Assembly (NCBI RefSeq): GCF_028389875.1
Contig: NC_084702.1
Span: 56,368,053 to 56,432,052 of the forward strand
Origin: Rhea pennata
Lineage: Eukaryota; Chordata; Aves; Rheiformes; Rheidae
Reading direction: 5' to 3'
Length of the DNA stretch: 64,000 nucleotides
Part shown: one piece after another, positions 12,925-24,498 of the stretch
How the letters are laid out: each line of letters begins with the position of its first letter
Numbering within the stretch: position 1 is the stretch's first letter
Position numbers and translations under genes: made by a program
Notes under the pieces: model-generated
Seen by the model: the letters and a program-made list of their open reading frames with translations, nothing else
Databases searched by the model: none
Told to the model about the DNA's origin: nothing

Positions 12925-15900
12925 GTGAGTATTGCTCTTAAAGCTAATCTCTTAGAGTATCACCCAGCTTGCTGATTGGCAAGGTCTTCAGTGTTTAAGC
13001 AATCAGTATTATCTCTCTACGTGCTAAAGAGAGAAGAAATCATTTGTACCCTAGATTTCTAAATATAAGAACTGAATTTCTATTGACATTGTTATATATT
13101 GAGCAGATGTTAAGATATCAGCATATTCTGGACCATGTGAACTTGTAGTGTGATATTTTCCATTGTACTGATCTATACTGATAGACTCCAGCTGTGATCT
13201 TTTATTAAATTTACTTCAATGTTAATATTCACAATAAGCACATAGTAGAAGTCCAATTGTTCCTTTAAATTTTTTCAAATGATTTTTCACTTTCATCAGC
13301 TCATAGTTATTTTAAAAATAACATTAATTTTTCATTTTTTTTTTTTCGAAATATCTTGGAAGCTTGACTCTTTCTTGTTGTTTTGTTGACTTCAAGATCT
13401 AAGGAAAAGGCTGTATTGGAAATATTGCTGGATTGTTTCCATTTGGAGGAAAAATTGATAGTTCAGATGTAGAGCTTTTTTTTAATGCAGTCTTCCTTAT
13501 TTATAAAGAATATCTTAATCTATGAAGAATATACACAATTTTATTTCCATGAACACAGTAGAACCAAACAGCAGTAGGCATTTTCTTGCTCAGAAATCCA
13601 TCCCACCTTTCCAGCCATTTGTGTTTTATGGGAATGTTGGCACTCTACTGCCTCTCAGGCCTATATGTGGGATTTTTCTTATTCCAGAGGATTTCTTCTT
13701 GCTCTAATGCACATGTAACTCAATTAAGAAATCCTCTTAAAGGTTCTAAATTTTCAGACAGTCTCAAGGAATGACCATCTGACCATGTAACTTTAGTCCA
13801 TTCAGATTTGCAAGTTATTGCCTTGCATGTGATTTCCATTGCCTGCGTTTAGTTTATTCTAAAAAGATGCTTAAAACTGCTATATTCAGCTTGAAAGAAG
13901 GCTGGTTAGCATATCTATCACATTTGACCTCCATAATTTATACACTAGTGGCATACCTGTATTGCCATTCACTCTAACAATATTGCATTTTCTGATATTT
14001 ATGAGTAAAGGGATTTGGCTAACAGTGTAGCATTAGAGTGTAATTCCCCAATTGGCTTATGCTAGTCTGAGTTACTTTCAAAAGGAGCATTCCTGCTCCC
14101 AGTTGGTTTTTATTTTTCTTCTGCCAGAGTTGATGCTCACTGATTTACTGCATGGTCAGCCATGGCATCGACCTATCCACCTACAGGGTTAGTTTAGGCA
14201 CAAGGAAGAAGACAGGAATGTGCTGGGAAAAGGGAGGAGGCACAAAAGGTGGTGGGAAGGATCAGCTGTTCAAGGCAGTCTTACAGCAGTTTGACATGAT
14301 CACACCTGGGCACAGAAATGAAAAGAAAGCATGTACTTAGCATCTCCAGTTCTCGTGATCTGATAAGTCTTTCTCTCTACAGTTATTAACATGTAACACT
14401 GACTCATGTTACTCTCAGTATTTTATTTATATCTATTTTAGTTAATTTGTCAGTCTTTGATACAATTTTCTCTTTGCATGAATAAGGGAAAAAACCCAAG
14501 CAGTTTGGGATTTTTGACAGTCTGTGCCATAAGCATTGGGAAAACTCCTATCTTGATTTCAAAAAGTCCAAGGATAAGAAACACTGGACTGTATGTCAGG
14601 GCTGTACTTTGGTAATGGTCCCTAATGTAAGCTTGTGTTGATACGATTAGAAAATGGTAACTTATCATCATTGTCTCCTCTTGGACAATATTAGCACTTT
14701 GTAGGCCCACAGTGCAAAGGACATCTGTGTAATTTGCTTGGGACATCCTTTTTTGACTCTATTACTTAAAATTTAAATTAATCAAGGATATTCTGACCTT
14801 TTGTCCCAGTAATTTATTCACCTACCTTTCTGAAGCTTCATTGCTTCATCCAGTATCATTATATCTAACTTACAAAAGTGTTAATACTTTCCTCCAATTT
14901 GTGTCACTAGTTTCATCAGAGATGAATGTATGTTCTCTAATTCTACAACTGATGTAACTTTTTACTCTTCATTATTAGTGTAGTTTTAGTATACTGTCTT
15001 TGATATATTTCTCTTACTATTTTGATACCATATTTTCCTAGAAGCTTCTTCACAAGTCATATTTATTCTTATTACTCATATTACTGAGGATTTTATCTTC
15101 AAAGTTTTAAAGTAGAAATGGCATAAATTGATGAATTGTTGAGAGTTAGGAACTCCAAAATGGAGCTCATAGTGACTGACCATGGAAATTGTGGAGCTGG
15201 CTGTTCTTAATAGTTCTGAAAATCTCTCCTGAGAGCAGTGACTCTAACAGAGCAAGAAGTTGATAGTATCTTCTACTGTGGGACTACCCACGTGTTAAAC
15301 ATTATCTTTCTGGGTCCTTAAAATGTATGTTCATTGGATTGGTTGGTTTAAATAGGTAAGTAAAAAAAGGCTTTCCTACCCCTAAACCCAAAATTCATTG
15401 CCATGTGTTAAATGATCTTCTTTTAGCAGACCTTTTACTTTGCAACATGTCTTTATTTTGTATAATTTAAAGAATTCCATATTTCTAGCTACTATACTGA
15501 AACTCTCTTTTCACTGAAATAAGTAATATATTTATCTTTTTTCTCTTTCATATTTTAATATACTGGAAGCTGAATTTGCACTGGGACAGATGGATCACTG
15601 GCCTGATTCAAAAGAATATTTCTTATGTTAAATGGCTGTAAAGGCCTTTTGGCTTTTTGTCTGGAGATTATATGCAGTGTTCCTGGGATATACAATTCCC
15701 CCCAGTTTTCCCAGCTCCAGACGAGTCAGGTGTCCAGGACAACGCAAAGGCTGCATCTCAGCCTACAAGAGCTATGTTTGCTTATAAAATGTGATTCAAA
15801 AGGCCCGTCCTTTCTGCCAAGAGGGGCATCACAAGAGTATGTGAGGATGTCCTTATGTACAAGGTCTTAAATAATCTTGGAGAATTCATCTCAAACTTTT

Positions 15901-17171
15901 GTATAAAGTATTCAATAAAAGCACTTTAAGAAAAGCTGAAAACCAACTGAATGATGCGGACAGGATTGTTGCTGTTGGAAGAGGTGTGATGAGAAACATA
16001 CAGGCTTTTGATATAGTCATCGTTTGGCAAGACAGTGAGCTACTGTATTCCAGGTTAAAATGCTTTGCTGTTTTTATTCATGGGATGAGTCTGCCAGTTC
16101 TTGAACAATGTGTATCTATAGGAGCAGCAGACTGAAAACTAGAGGTATACAATCAAGGCTGCAGATCTCTGGTGTCCTGGAATCCCCAATGATACATCTC
16201 TGGGTGGTGGGGTCCACTAGAGTCCCAGGTCCAGGGGTGGATTAGGTGAAACAGGAGACATTGCTACCTGTTTGGCAGAAATTACTGCCAAAACTGAATT
16301 CCTCATCTGTTGCTCTGTCCCTCTTCATATATCAGTCCCCTTTCCCATTTTATTACTTTATTTATTTTCTTTACATTCTCTTTCTGTTGGTCTAAGATGA
16401 TGGAGCACATTCTTGTTCTGCCACACAGGAGATTGCAAGTGAAAATTAGCAGAGTAGACAGCATTGTATTCTCTCTCACTGGGAATTCTGTATTTTTCCT
16501 AGATGTATGTTTATCTCATTTTATTTTGGGTGAAGTAGACAATTCTTTGTAACAGCAATAATACATGTGGCTCCAGACCATGTCAGCTAACTTTTTCTCT
16601 TCTCTTTGAAAATGATAGTAAAAATCAGTATCAAATGGACAGGAGACTTCCCAGTCTATCACTACAAGAAATAATAACAGAAGAAAAGTGTTATTCAACT
16701 ATTAATTTCAAATTGATATTTCAAATACTTTTGATTTTCTTACAGTATTTTAAAAAATAATCAGTAGACTTTCAGAGATATAGTCATTGCAAGTCAGAAA
16801 CAGCTTGACAACAAGATTGGGACATGCTTACCTGAGGGTTTAATGAATGTTTTATCCTTTGTGGCGTTAGAGATATACAGCAACACCATGGCAAAACCTA
16901 GCAGTTACAGCTTGCTTCATTCAGAGGATATGAATTTCCTTTATGATTTGGACGTACAGCTTTTCCAATACAGTTGCACCCATAGCAGACGTTTTGATGC
17001 TATAGCGTGCAACTATTCCTTTATACTTTTAAAGCATTCCTAATATAGACACAGATTTAGTATTTGTTCATTCTTAGTTTATGGGAGCTATTAAAACTTT
17101 GTAGAATTCCTTGATGTGCAGTTAATGGCTCAAGAAAATGCGAATTTTTGCTGTTCTGTTTTTATTTCTAG
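12925..17171 (+). other. SV2C: SV2C intron (4.2 kb)
   Basis: AT-rich intron with normal ends (GTGAGT; TTTATTTCTAG). I see no gene, RNA or recognisable interspersed repeat. Short open frames around 13,522, 14,152, 15,625 and 16,310 look like chance ORFs. Confidence 0.9.
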
Positions 17172-17282
17172 GTTAACAGAATCAAAACTCCAAAGCAGAT
17201 AGATGAGCTCATAGAAATCGAGAGTGATACAGGAACGTGGTACAGGAGATGTTTTGTTAGAATTCGCACAGAGCTATATGGT
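17172..17282 (+). CDS. SV2C: SV2C coding exon: rest of central cytoplasmic loop
   Basis: Thirty-seven codons, both ends at codon boundaries, donor GGT|GTAAGT. It reads VNRIKTPKQIDELIEIESDT and ends in RTELYG just before TM7. The acidic-then-basic loop is strongly conserved within SV2C, and this exon is among the clearest evidence for the SV2C assignment over SV2A/B. The loop faces the cytosol. Confidence 0.97.
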
Positions 17283-18829
17283 GTAAGTAACAGCATCTCT
17301 CTTAGTTCTGTATTCATTATGTTTTCTAGTTAGTGTTTGGAAATGGGCTTGATTGGCCAAGCTCAAGCTGGTGGCAGCTGCAACGCTATGCTTTCCTTGT
17401 GACTGAAGAATTCAGAAACCATTGTAAGATTCCCATTTTGTGACCCCGGAGAGGTATAGGTAAATCGCAGAGATGCTGTTTTCAACCTCTGAGGAGGAAA
17501 ATGCTGCATCAGCCCTTACCCAAGTGATGGTTATTAATTATATACACATGCACCCAAACACCCCAATATAATATGTGTTGGCAATGCATATTAATATATA
17601 CCTATGGAAAAAGGTCATATGTGATGAGGTGAAGAATTATCAGCAGGAAGTTGAAGTGGCCACCTTACTTACAAACAGTAAAGCTACGAATAAATTATGT
17701 AGATGAATATCAATAAAACTTTTATAAGGCATTGTATCTGCATGTATTTTTAGTACATGTCATATGTTTTACGAGAAAACTACTTCAGAACTATTTTATT
17801 AATACAAGCTTGCTGGGACTGTGTTCCACATCCTTTTTTTTCTTTTTTTTTTTTAAGACAACATTGCACAATAACTTTGAACCTTGTAATAAAAAACTGA
17901 GAAAAGTCTTATTAATAAAAAAAAACACTAAAAATGTCTGAAAGAACTTTTAACAGCTCTGAAAAATCTGACATCTTAAAGCTTTCCAGAGCTAAGCAGA
18001 AGTGTTGTAAACTAGGGCTCATCACGTATTTCCAATCATAATTGTTTTGCTTCAAAAACTGCCTTTTCACTATGAAAAAAATCCAGCAACTGTCTACATT
18101 TAAAGTTATCTGTCCAAAACTGGAGTAGATGAAAATGGAAATGTTATGATTTGGCTTTGTTACTAAAAAAAACTCTTAAGAAATTGCAGCTTTGTTATCC
18201 CATGTCTTTGTTATTCCACTGGACTGGCGCCTGGGTCAGGGTGTCTTCCTTGGTACATGATGTATGCTAAAAACTGTCAGGGCAGATTGCCTCTTCTCTC
18301 CAAAAGCAGGAAATGACCTTGAGAGAGAGGAAAACTCCATTCTCAGTCATCTCTGCTGTAGAGGTTCTGTCTCAGCTTTTCCTCACATAGTTAAAGGACC
18401 AGTTTCCAGCTGTGATAGGTTATGACAAATCAAACTCTGATTTGTGTGTCCTATTGAATTATGGAGTATAGCTTGTCTAAACTTAAAGCAGTATGATACT
18501 GGGAGGTGAGAAGGAAACACTTCTGAGAGGATCTTGGTCAGGTTTATTTGTGACAGTGAAATTGACAGGAAAGTTTGAAGTAGTCTGTAGAGGTAAATTA
18601 ATAAACCACGTAAAAACAGGCCAGAAAGAAACAAAACTTGCACAATTTGGTTATAGCCAGAGATTAATTTTCTTGTATCACAAATACAGTATAACTTGAG
18701 TATCAAAGAGCTAATCTGTTCTCTCTAATACCCTGTAGAAGCAAGAAAACCAGAATACAAAAGCTTCTATCATTTAACAAAATTGTTCAAAATATTTTTA
18801 AAATAAATATATCTCCTAATGATTTACAG
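17283..18829 (+). other. SV2C: SV2C intron (1.5 kb)
   Basis: AT-rich, ends GTAAGT and ATTTACAG. A T-rich run lies at about 17,833-17,855. No gene is seen. Confidence 0.9.
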
Positions 18830-18918
18830 ATTTGGTTGACATTTATGAGGTGCTTCAACTACCCGGTGAAGGATAATACAATCAAACTTACAGCTGTATG
18901 GTTCACCCTGTCTTTCGG
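18830..18918 (+). CDS. SV2C: SV2C coding exon: TM7
   Basis: Twenty-nine codons plus two bases of a glycine codon, donor GG|GTAAGA. It reads IWLTFMRCFNYPVKD and then enters TM7 (LTAVWFTLSFG), which continues into the next exon as YYGLSVWFPDVI. The join GG|C restores glycine and frame. Confidence 0.96.
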
Positions 18919-20236
18919 GTAAGAATGCTTCAGACCAGATTTTGGTAGACTTGGCAGACAGAGGAATCATCTGCATGCAAATCGTTGTCACTATGATTAT
19001 CTTTTTTCTTTGGAAAAGTTTTATTCAATTATCTTTCCACACAATGTTATGTTTATTGGTTAGTCTATTTTTGGTGGCAAGCCTGATTCATTAAGAACAT
19101 ATGGTTTAAGACAATTGGCATCTTCTGTAGGTCAGGATCTTTGAACATTTTCATGCAGGGAATCAGCAAATATAGGACTGTGCCTGCTTCAACATTTTAA
19201 AAATATAAGCTTGCTACTCTACCCACTTTAACTTTTAAAAAAGTATGTATTTTAAAACAGGAGTCTTCAGGCTAGACTTGATTTATTCAAGAGATGTTCT
19301 TGGTATTGTTATCCATTCCAAAGCTCACTGGCGTCATTGCAGACAGATGCTGCTGTAGCTTACCTGTTTGTATCTAAAGGCAAACGCAATCATGCTGTGT
19401 AACTCCATAAAACACACTGACTTTTCTCCATTACAGGGTTTCTTGCATGAGAGAGCCTTCACAATTCTCCTACAGTCTCCTGCTTCAAAAATGACTTGCT
19501 CACTTCAGGGAACATTCAATGTGCTAAATCCCAGCTTACTTTTGGTTTTGGCACTCCAATAGAGCTCCTTTCCTTTTTTTTTAGTCCAAAGACAAAATGT
19601 CAGTGGTCAGATCATGAATTCCTCTACCAGATGCTAGAAAAGACTTTTTCTTCTTATCTCTCACTGTCCTCAGTCTATGCAAAGCTCCAGGCTTTGTGTC
19701 AGGACCCCCCTGAGGCCAGTAGCAGTGAGGCCTCCCCAGGGTGGCCAGGCCAGTCTTTGCTGCCAGAACCCATCCTACCGCCCTGCAAGGTGGCTGTAAG
19801 GGCACTGGGGGACAATCAGGAGCAGCCCAGCCATGGGCACCGCTGTGGAGACAGCAATGAGCCAAGGCTGGGCGATCACCCGTGGGTTGGGATCGGGATC
19901 GATGGGGCCAGTGACTGAGCCTGGCACCACTGAGACATCACTGGGGAGGACCCAGGCTGGACTGAAATGGGGTCCTGGGCCTGGGCAGGGTGGAGGGAGG
20001 CCCAGGGGAAGGCCAGGCAAGGGTGGTGACAGCTGTTAGTACCTCCAGGGCCCTCGCACGTTGACTTCACACAGAAATTAATTCCGGTCTGGATCTATTT
20101 TTTACACACATTATTTGGATATGATTCCAAATTCAACCACTGCATAAGTAAATGGATGAGAAAGCTGCTCATTCTCACCTTGCACAGATTTCTGAACTTG
20201 TGAGATTTGTGACTGAATATTTGCTGTTTTTCACAG
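18919..20236 (+). other. SV2C: SV2C intron (1.3 kb) with GC-rich block
   Basis: Normal ends (GTAAGA; TTTTTCACAG). About 19,690-20,050 is unusually GC-rich for this gene. It contains GGG-run sequence at 19,884-19,907 able to form a G-quadruplex, and imperfect G/GCC-rich repeats. Open frames here (for example 19,496-19,918) have no recognisable homology. Confidence 0.88.
19690..20050. other. GC-rich intronic block, unclassified
   Basis: About 360 bases of GGGGCC- and CAGG-rich sequence sit between AT-rich flanks, 190 bases before the luminal-loop exon. It resembles degenerate GC-rich minisatellite DNA, but no clear unit is visible. The + strand (transcribed sense) is G-rich. Confidence 0.5.
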
Positions 20237-20401
20237 CTACTATGGCTTATCTGTGTGGTTTCCTGATGTCATTAAACATCTGCAGTCAGACGAGTATGCA
20301 TCCCGAGTGAAACATTTTCGAAATGAGGAGGTCTCCCATTTTGTCTTCAACTTCACATTGGAAAATCAAATTCACAGCAATGGAGAATACATCAATGACA
20401 G
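20237..20401 (+). CDS. SV2C: SV2C coding exon: end of TM7 and start of luminal loop
   Basis: One base completes glycine, then 54 codons and two bases. It reads YYGLSVWFPDVIKHLQSDEY, then a loop beginning ASRVKHFRNEEVSH, one N-glycosylation sequon (N-F-T, codons at 20,349-20,357), and ends EYINDR. This starts the large luminal loop that projects into the vesicle lumen. The stretch after SDEY looks the least conserved part of the protein relative to mammals as I recall them. The donor AG|GTCTAG is poor (no A at +3, no G at +5), but the AG|G arginine join to the next exon is exact. Confidence 0.94.
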
Positions 20402-20618
20402 GTCTAGAGATTTTTCTAATATCCTGACTTGGCTAGAACAGATAAATGCATGTTTTAAAGCATGTCCTAGTAATCTAATAATTTTCTGTATTAACTATTA
20501 ATAGAAGATATTGTTACTTTTTAGGGGAATTTATTTCTGTTCTTGACTCCTTATGATTTTATCTTGAATGGTGTTCTGGAATATGGGGAAAAAATAGGCC
20601 TGGACATTGCCTGGTGGT

Positions 20619-20840
20619 TCACAGAATCACAGAATAGTTAGGTTTGACAGGAACCTCTGGATATCATCTGGTCCAAACCCCCTGCTCAAGCAGCGTCAGC
20701 TAGAGCATGTTGCCCAGGACTGTGTCCAGTCAGATTTTGAATATTTGCAAGGATGAAGACTGCACAACCCCTCTGGGCAAGCTATTCCAAAGTTCAACCA
20801 CTCTAACAATAAAGAAGTTTTTTCTTATGTTCAAATGGAA
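20619..20840 (-). mobile_element. CR1 LINE, outer copy, 3' end (interrupted)
   Basis: It begins TCACAGAATCACAGAAT, the reverse complement of the CR1 3' tail, and runs through the usual reverse-oriented CR1 text (CCTCTGGATATCATCTGGTCC, CCCTCTGGGCAAGC). It stops at ATGTTCAAATGGAA. The sequence that should follow (CCTGTGTTTCAGTTTGTGCCC) resumes only at 21,749, so this is the 3' piece of a minus-strand copy split by a later insertion. It is non-autonomous and decayed. Confidence 0.92.
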
Positions 20841-21748
20841 TTTGAATATTGGGTTGTCATCAGTGGCATGGAGTCCAGTTGGAGACCTGTGGCTAGTGGC
20901 ATCCCCCAGGGCTCAGTACTGGTTCCCATCATGTTCAACTTTTTCATCAGTGACCTGGAGGAGGGGACAGAGTGCGTTCTCAGCAAGTTTGCTGATGATA
21001 CCAAGCTGGGAGGAGTGGCTGATACACCTGAGGGCTGTGCTGTCATTCAGAGAGACCTGGACAGGCTGGAGAGTTGGGCGGAGAGGAACCTCCTGAGGTT
21101 CAACAAGGGCAAGTGCCGAGTCCTGCACCTAGGGAAAAATAACCTTAGGCACCAGTGACAGCCCTAGGAAGAGTGTTGCCAGCGGGTGGAGGGAGGTGAT
21201 CTTCCCCCTCTACTCAGCCCTGGTGAAGCCTCATCTCGAGTACTGCATCCAGTTCTGGGCTCCCCAGTACAAGAGAGACATGGAGCTACTGGAGAGCGTC
21301 CAGTGTAGGGCTACAAAGACAATCAGAGGGCTGGAGCACCTGCCCTATGAGGAACGGCTGCGAGAGCTGGGCCTCTTCAGCCTGGGGAAGAGAAGACTGA
21401 GGGGGGGTCTTATCAATGTGAACAAGTACCTGAAGGGAGGGTGTCAAGGGGACAGGAACAAACTCCTTTCTGTTGTCCCATGTGACAGGACAAGAGGCAA
21501 TGGGCAGAAATTGAAGCACAGGAAGTTCCGCCTGACCGTGAGGGGGAATTTCCTCCCTGTGACAGTGACGGAGCACTGGAACAGATTGCCCAGAGAGGTT
21601 GTGGAGTCTCCTTCTCTGGAGATCTTCAAGGCCTACCTGGATGCAACCCTGTCTACCATGCTCTAGGTGACCCTGCTGAGCAGGGTGGTCAGACTAGATG
21701 ATCTCCAGAGGTCCCTTCCAACCTTACTGATTCTATGATTCTATGATT
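20841..21748 (+). mobile_element. CR1 LINE, inner copy, 5'-truncated and internally deleted
   Basis: This plus-strand copy is inserted into the outer minus-strand CR1. It encodes a late reverse-transcriptase segment: SGIPQGSVL is motif B, and FADDTKLGG at about 20,988 holds the catalytic Asp pair. After [11 protein letters not shown] the frame stops, and text resumes at [22 protein letters not shown] sequence in another frame, so about 150 bases of the usual element appear missing near 21,158-21,176. The C-terminal domain continues ([28 protein letters not shown]) to a stop at 21,664-21,666. The 3'UTR ends GATGATCTCCAGAGGTCCCT then ATTCTATGATTCTATGATT. It is 5'-truncated, as most CR1 copies are, and not functional. 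Confidence 0.93.
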
Positions 21749-22900
21749 CCTGTGTTTCAGTTTGTGCCCATTGCCTCTCATCCTGTCCCTGGGCACCACT
21801 GAGAAGAGTCTGACCTCATCCTCTTTATACCTGCCCATCAAAAAATTATAAACATTCCTAAGATCCCTCTGAGCCTTTTCCTCTCCAGGCTAAACAGTCT
21901 CAGCTCTCTCAGCTTCTCCTTGTATGAGAGAGTCTCCAGTTCCTAAATCATCTTGGTGGACCTTTACTGGATTTGCTCGAATAAATCCATGTCTTTCTTG
22001 TACTGAAGAGCTCAGAACTGGACACAGTACTCCAGAGTACTTCTCTTGGCCTGCTGGCAACAGTCTTCCTCATATAGCCCAGGATGCTGTTGGTCTTCTT
22101 TGCCACAGGTATACATTGCTGTCCTATGTTCAACTTAGTGTCCCAGGTCTCTTCTCTGCAGAGCTGCTCTCCAGCTGATCAGGCCCCAGCCTGTACTCAT
22201 GGATGGGGTTATTCCTACTCAGGTGCCGGACTTCACACTTCCCTTTGTTGAACTTCTTGAAGTTCCTCTCAGCCCATTTCTCCAGCCCGTTGAATGACAG
22301 CACAGCCCTCTAGGGTATCAACCACTCCTTCCAGTTTTGCGTTGTCTGTCCTTCCTAAAGAGCCTGTATCCATCCACTGCAGCTGTCACTGGGCATCATG
22401 TGAGCTTTCGCACCATGTCTCTGTGATCCCAATTAGATTGTAGCTCTATAACTTTGTACAGACTTCTAATCCCTCCATTTTCTTGCCATGCTACGTGCGC
22501 GAGTGTACAGGCACTTCAGAGAGGCCCCCCGGCACGCTGACTTCCTAGCAAGGGCAAGAGAGCTTTCCTCGTAATGTGGCTGCTTAGGCGCTTCCTTGTT
22601 CACATGCTTGTGCTCGGGGTGATTCTATTTTAGCCCCACTTTGTTGATATTTGTTGTTCCGTTTACATCAGCCCAGACCCTTTGGCTGCCAACCCTGTCC
22701 ACTACTTCCTTACCGGACCGTTGGTCATTCTCTCCCTCCCCCATCATTCCCAGTTTATGCCCTACTTACTAGGTTGCCCAGCCTGTTGGCAAAGATGCTT
22801 CTGCCCTAAGTTCCTACGTGAGGGTCCCTTATGCAAAACCAGGTTCTTTGCATTCCTGAAGAAAGCCTGAAAAGCCCAAGTTAATGCTACTTCCTTTCAC
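21749..22900 (-). mobile_element. CR1 LINE, outer copy, 5' part (RT end fused to endonuclease)
   Basis: It resumes the outer element exactly where 20,840 stopped. On the minus strand it reads RT C-terminal sequence up to about 22,345 ([31 protein letters not shown]), where the DD of the catalytic motif is damaged. It then passes abruptly to the CR1 endonuclease N-terminus (YNLIGITETW and SSHD, around 22,390-22,480; LKCLYTRARSM around 22,490-22,520). Most of the endonuclease and the first part of RT are therefore missing. The boundary beyond about 22,640 is uncertain; text to about 22,900 looks like CR1 5' sequence. Frames are broken by stops. Confidence 0.82.
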
Positions 22901-24449
22901 AGTGGGATTCAAAGGTTTTCAGACCCGGCATATACAGCCTATTGCTGGTGGATGGGGGAGGATGTACTTACATCTATCTCTGTTGCTGATTCGTTCCTGT
23001 GGCAGTTAAGACTGCTTGTGTGAAAATGTTGAGCATTTAGAGGATCAAATCAGATCACAGAAAAAAATTAAAGATAAATATTACTGTAAATCAATAAAAA
23101 GCACGAACTGGGGAACAATACATTGGCAATGCATTTTGTATTGTTTAACTGGATCCATAAGTCTTAAGTCTTAAGACTTTAGCTAGCATTTTACAGATAA
23201 CCAGATAACGTAGGGAAAAATTAAACACAGCTGTTTTAGGTGTCTGGTTTCTCTTAAAAAATACCTAGAATAACCATGTGAAGCATACTAAGTAATCATT
23301 ATTTCTATGAGCAAGTATGTATCTAAGTGAACAATATTGATGATTTTGGTAAATCAGGGTAATTCCTTTTTTAATAGGAACCTGAATTCTGAGGTTAAAG
23401 TCTTGAGTTAAAGGTTTATGCTCTGCAGACAAAAATGAGCAATTTTTAAACTACTTGTACCTTCCAAATTCATTCTCTTTCCAGGAGACAGATGTTCTCC
23501 TAAAAGCAAAGAGGACTTTACAGTCATTCAGTAAGTTTCGGTTGTTCTGCATTCTGTCAATCAAGACCTTATCACTTTGAACTGAAAATTTTTGTAGAAC
23601 AGAACCTGTAACACTAATCCACTCTAAAACTCTAAGGTACTCTTTCAAATGTGCAAATTTAATATGCTTTTAACAAGTCCATTCAGTTATTTCAGAGTTT
23701 CATAAAACTTTTGCCACATTAATGTGCACTATCTTGATATTCTTCCCCAACAAAAGTCTTAGCACACTACTTGCCCCTATTTTTCAGTATTTCTTTTCAA
23801 GTTTTTTCTTAACTAGAATATGTACCCATCACTACTTAACTTTTTACTTTTTTGCATTTCTCATGCATTTGAATTCAAATCACCTCAATAATCTATACAA
23901 GTTTTAATGTAGTCCCAACATATTTCCTGTCCAGAGGTAAAAAGTGCATCAGAAGCACACAGGACATAGTCTGTCTTTTCTGTTCCAGCTCACTAATCTA
24001 ATTGCTAAATTCTCATTGTTCTCTCCTGAAATTAGGCTACATTTTTAAATGGAAAATACTATATGAAAAATGATAATGAGTTGACACTGAACTCCAGCCT
24101 GATTTTAATCAGACTGTCACAATGAGAAATGATATAGTAACTAAAACTAATGGGCTGAAAACACCATTTTCCTGACCCATACAGGAAAAGAAATCATTAG
24201 CTAGAAATTATTTTCCTGTGATGATCACAATGATCATTCCTCATTAAAATTTTATTCTAACAACTTTATTGATGAGGAAGTTTAATTCCTATTATTTGAT
24301 ATATATCATATTTTGTATGTTTGTACTCGTACTATTATTGTTGTAATAAGAAAAATACTTAGCTAGTCACACCAGGTTTAACTAGAGTGAGCCAGATCTG
24401 TGCCTGGAAGGCTTTGCCATTTTAACTATATTTACTGTTATATAAAAAT

Positions 24450-24498
24450 TGTATATAATTATACGTAATTATATATATATATAATAATATATATGTTA
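24450..24498. repeat. TA-rich simple repeat
   Basis: Imperfect (TA)n with TAATTATA variants in the SV2C intron. Confidence 0.85.

Noticed and set aside
19496..19918. 140-codon frame in the GC-rich intron block
   Set aside because: It lies between two SV2C exons, has overlapping antisense frames and resembles GC-rich repeat composition.
20835..21666. Reverse-transcriptase frames as a host or viral gene
   Set aside because: The motifs and 3' tail are those of a CR1 LINE. The frame is broken, the 5' end is missing and part is deleted.
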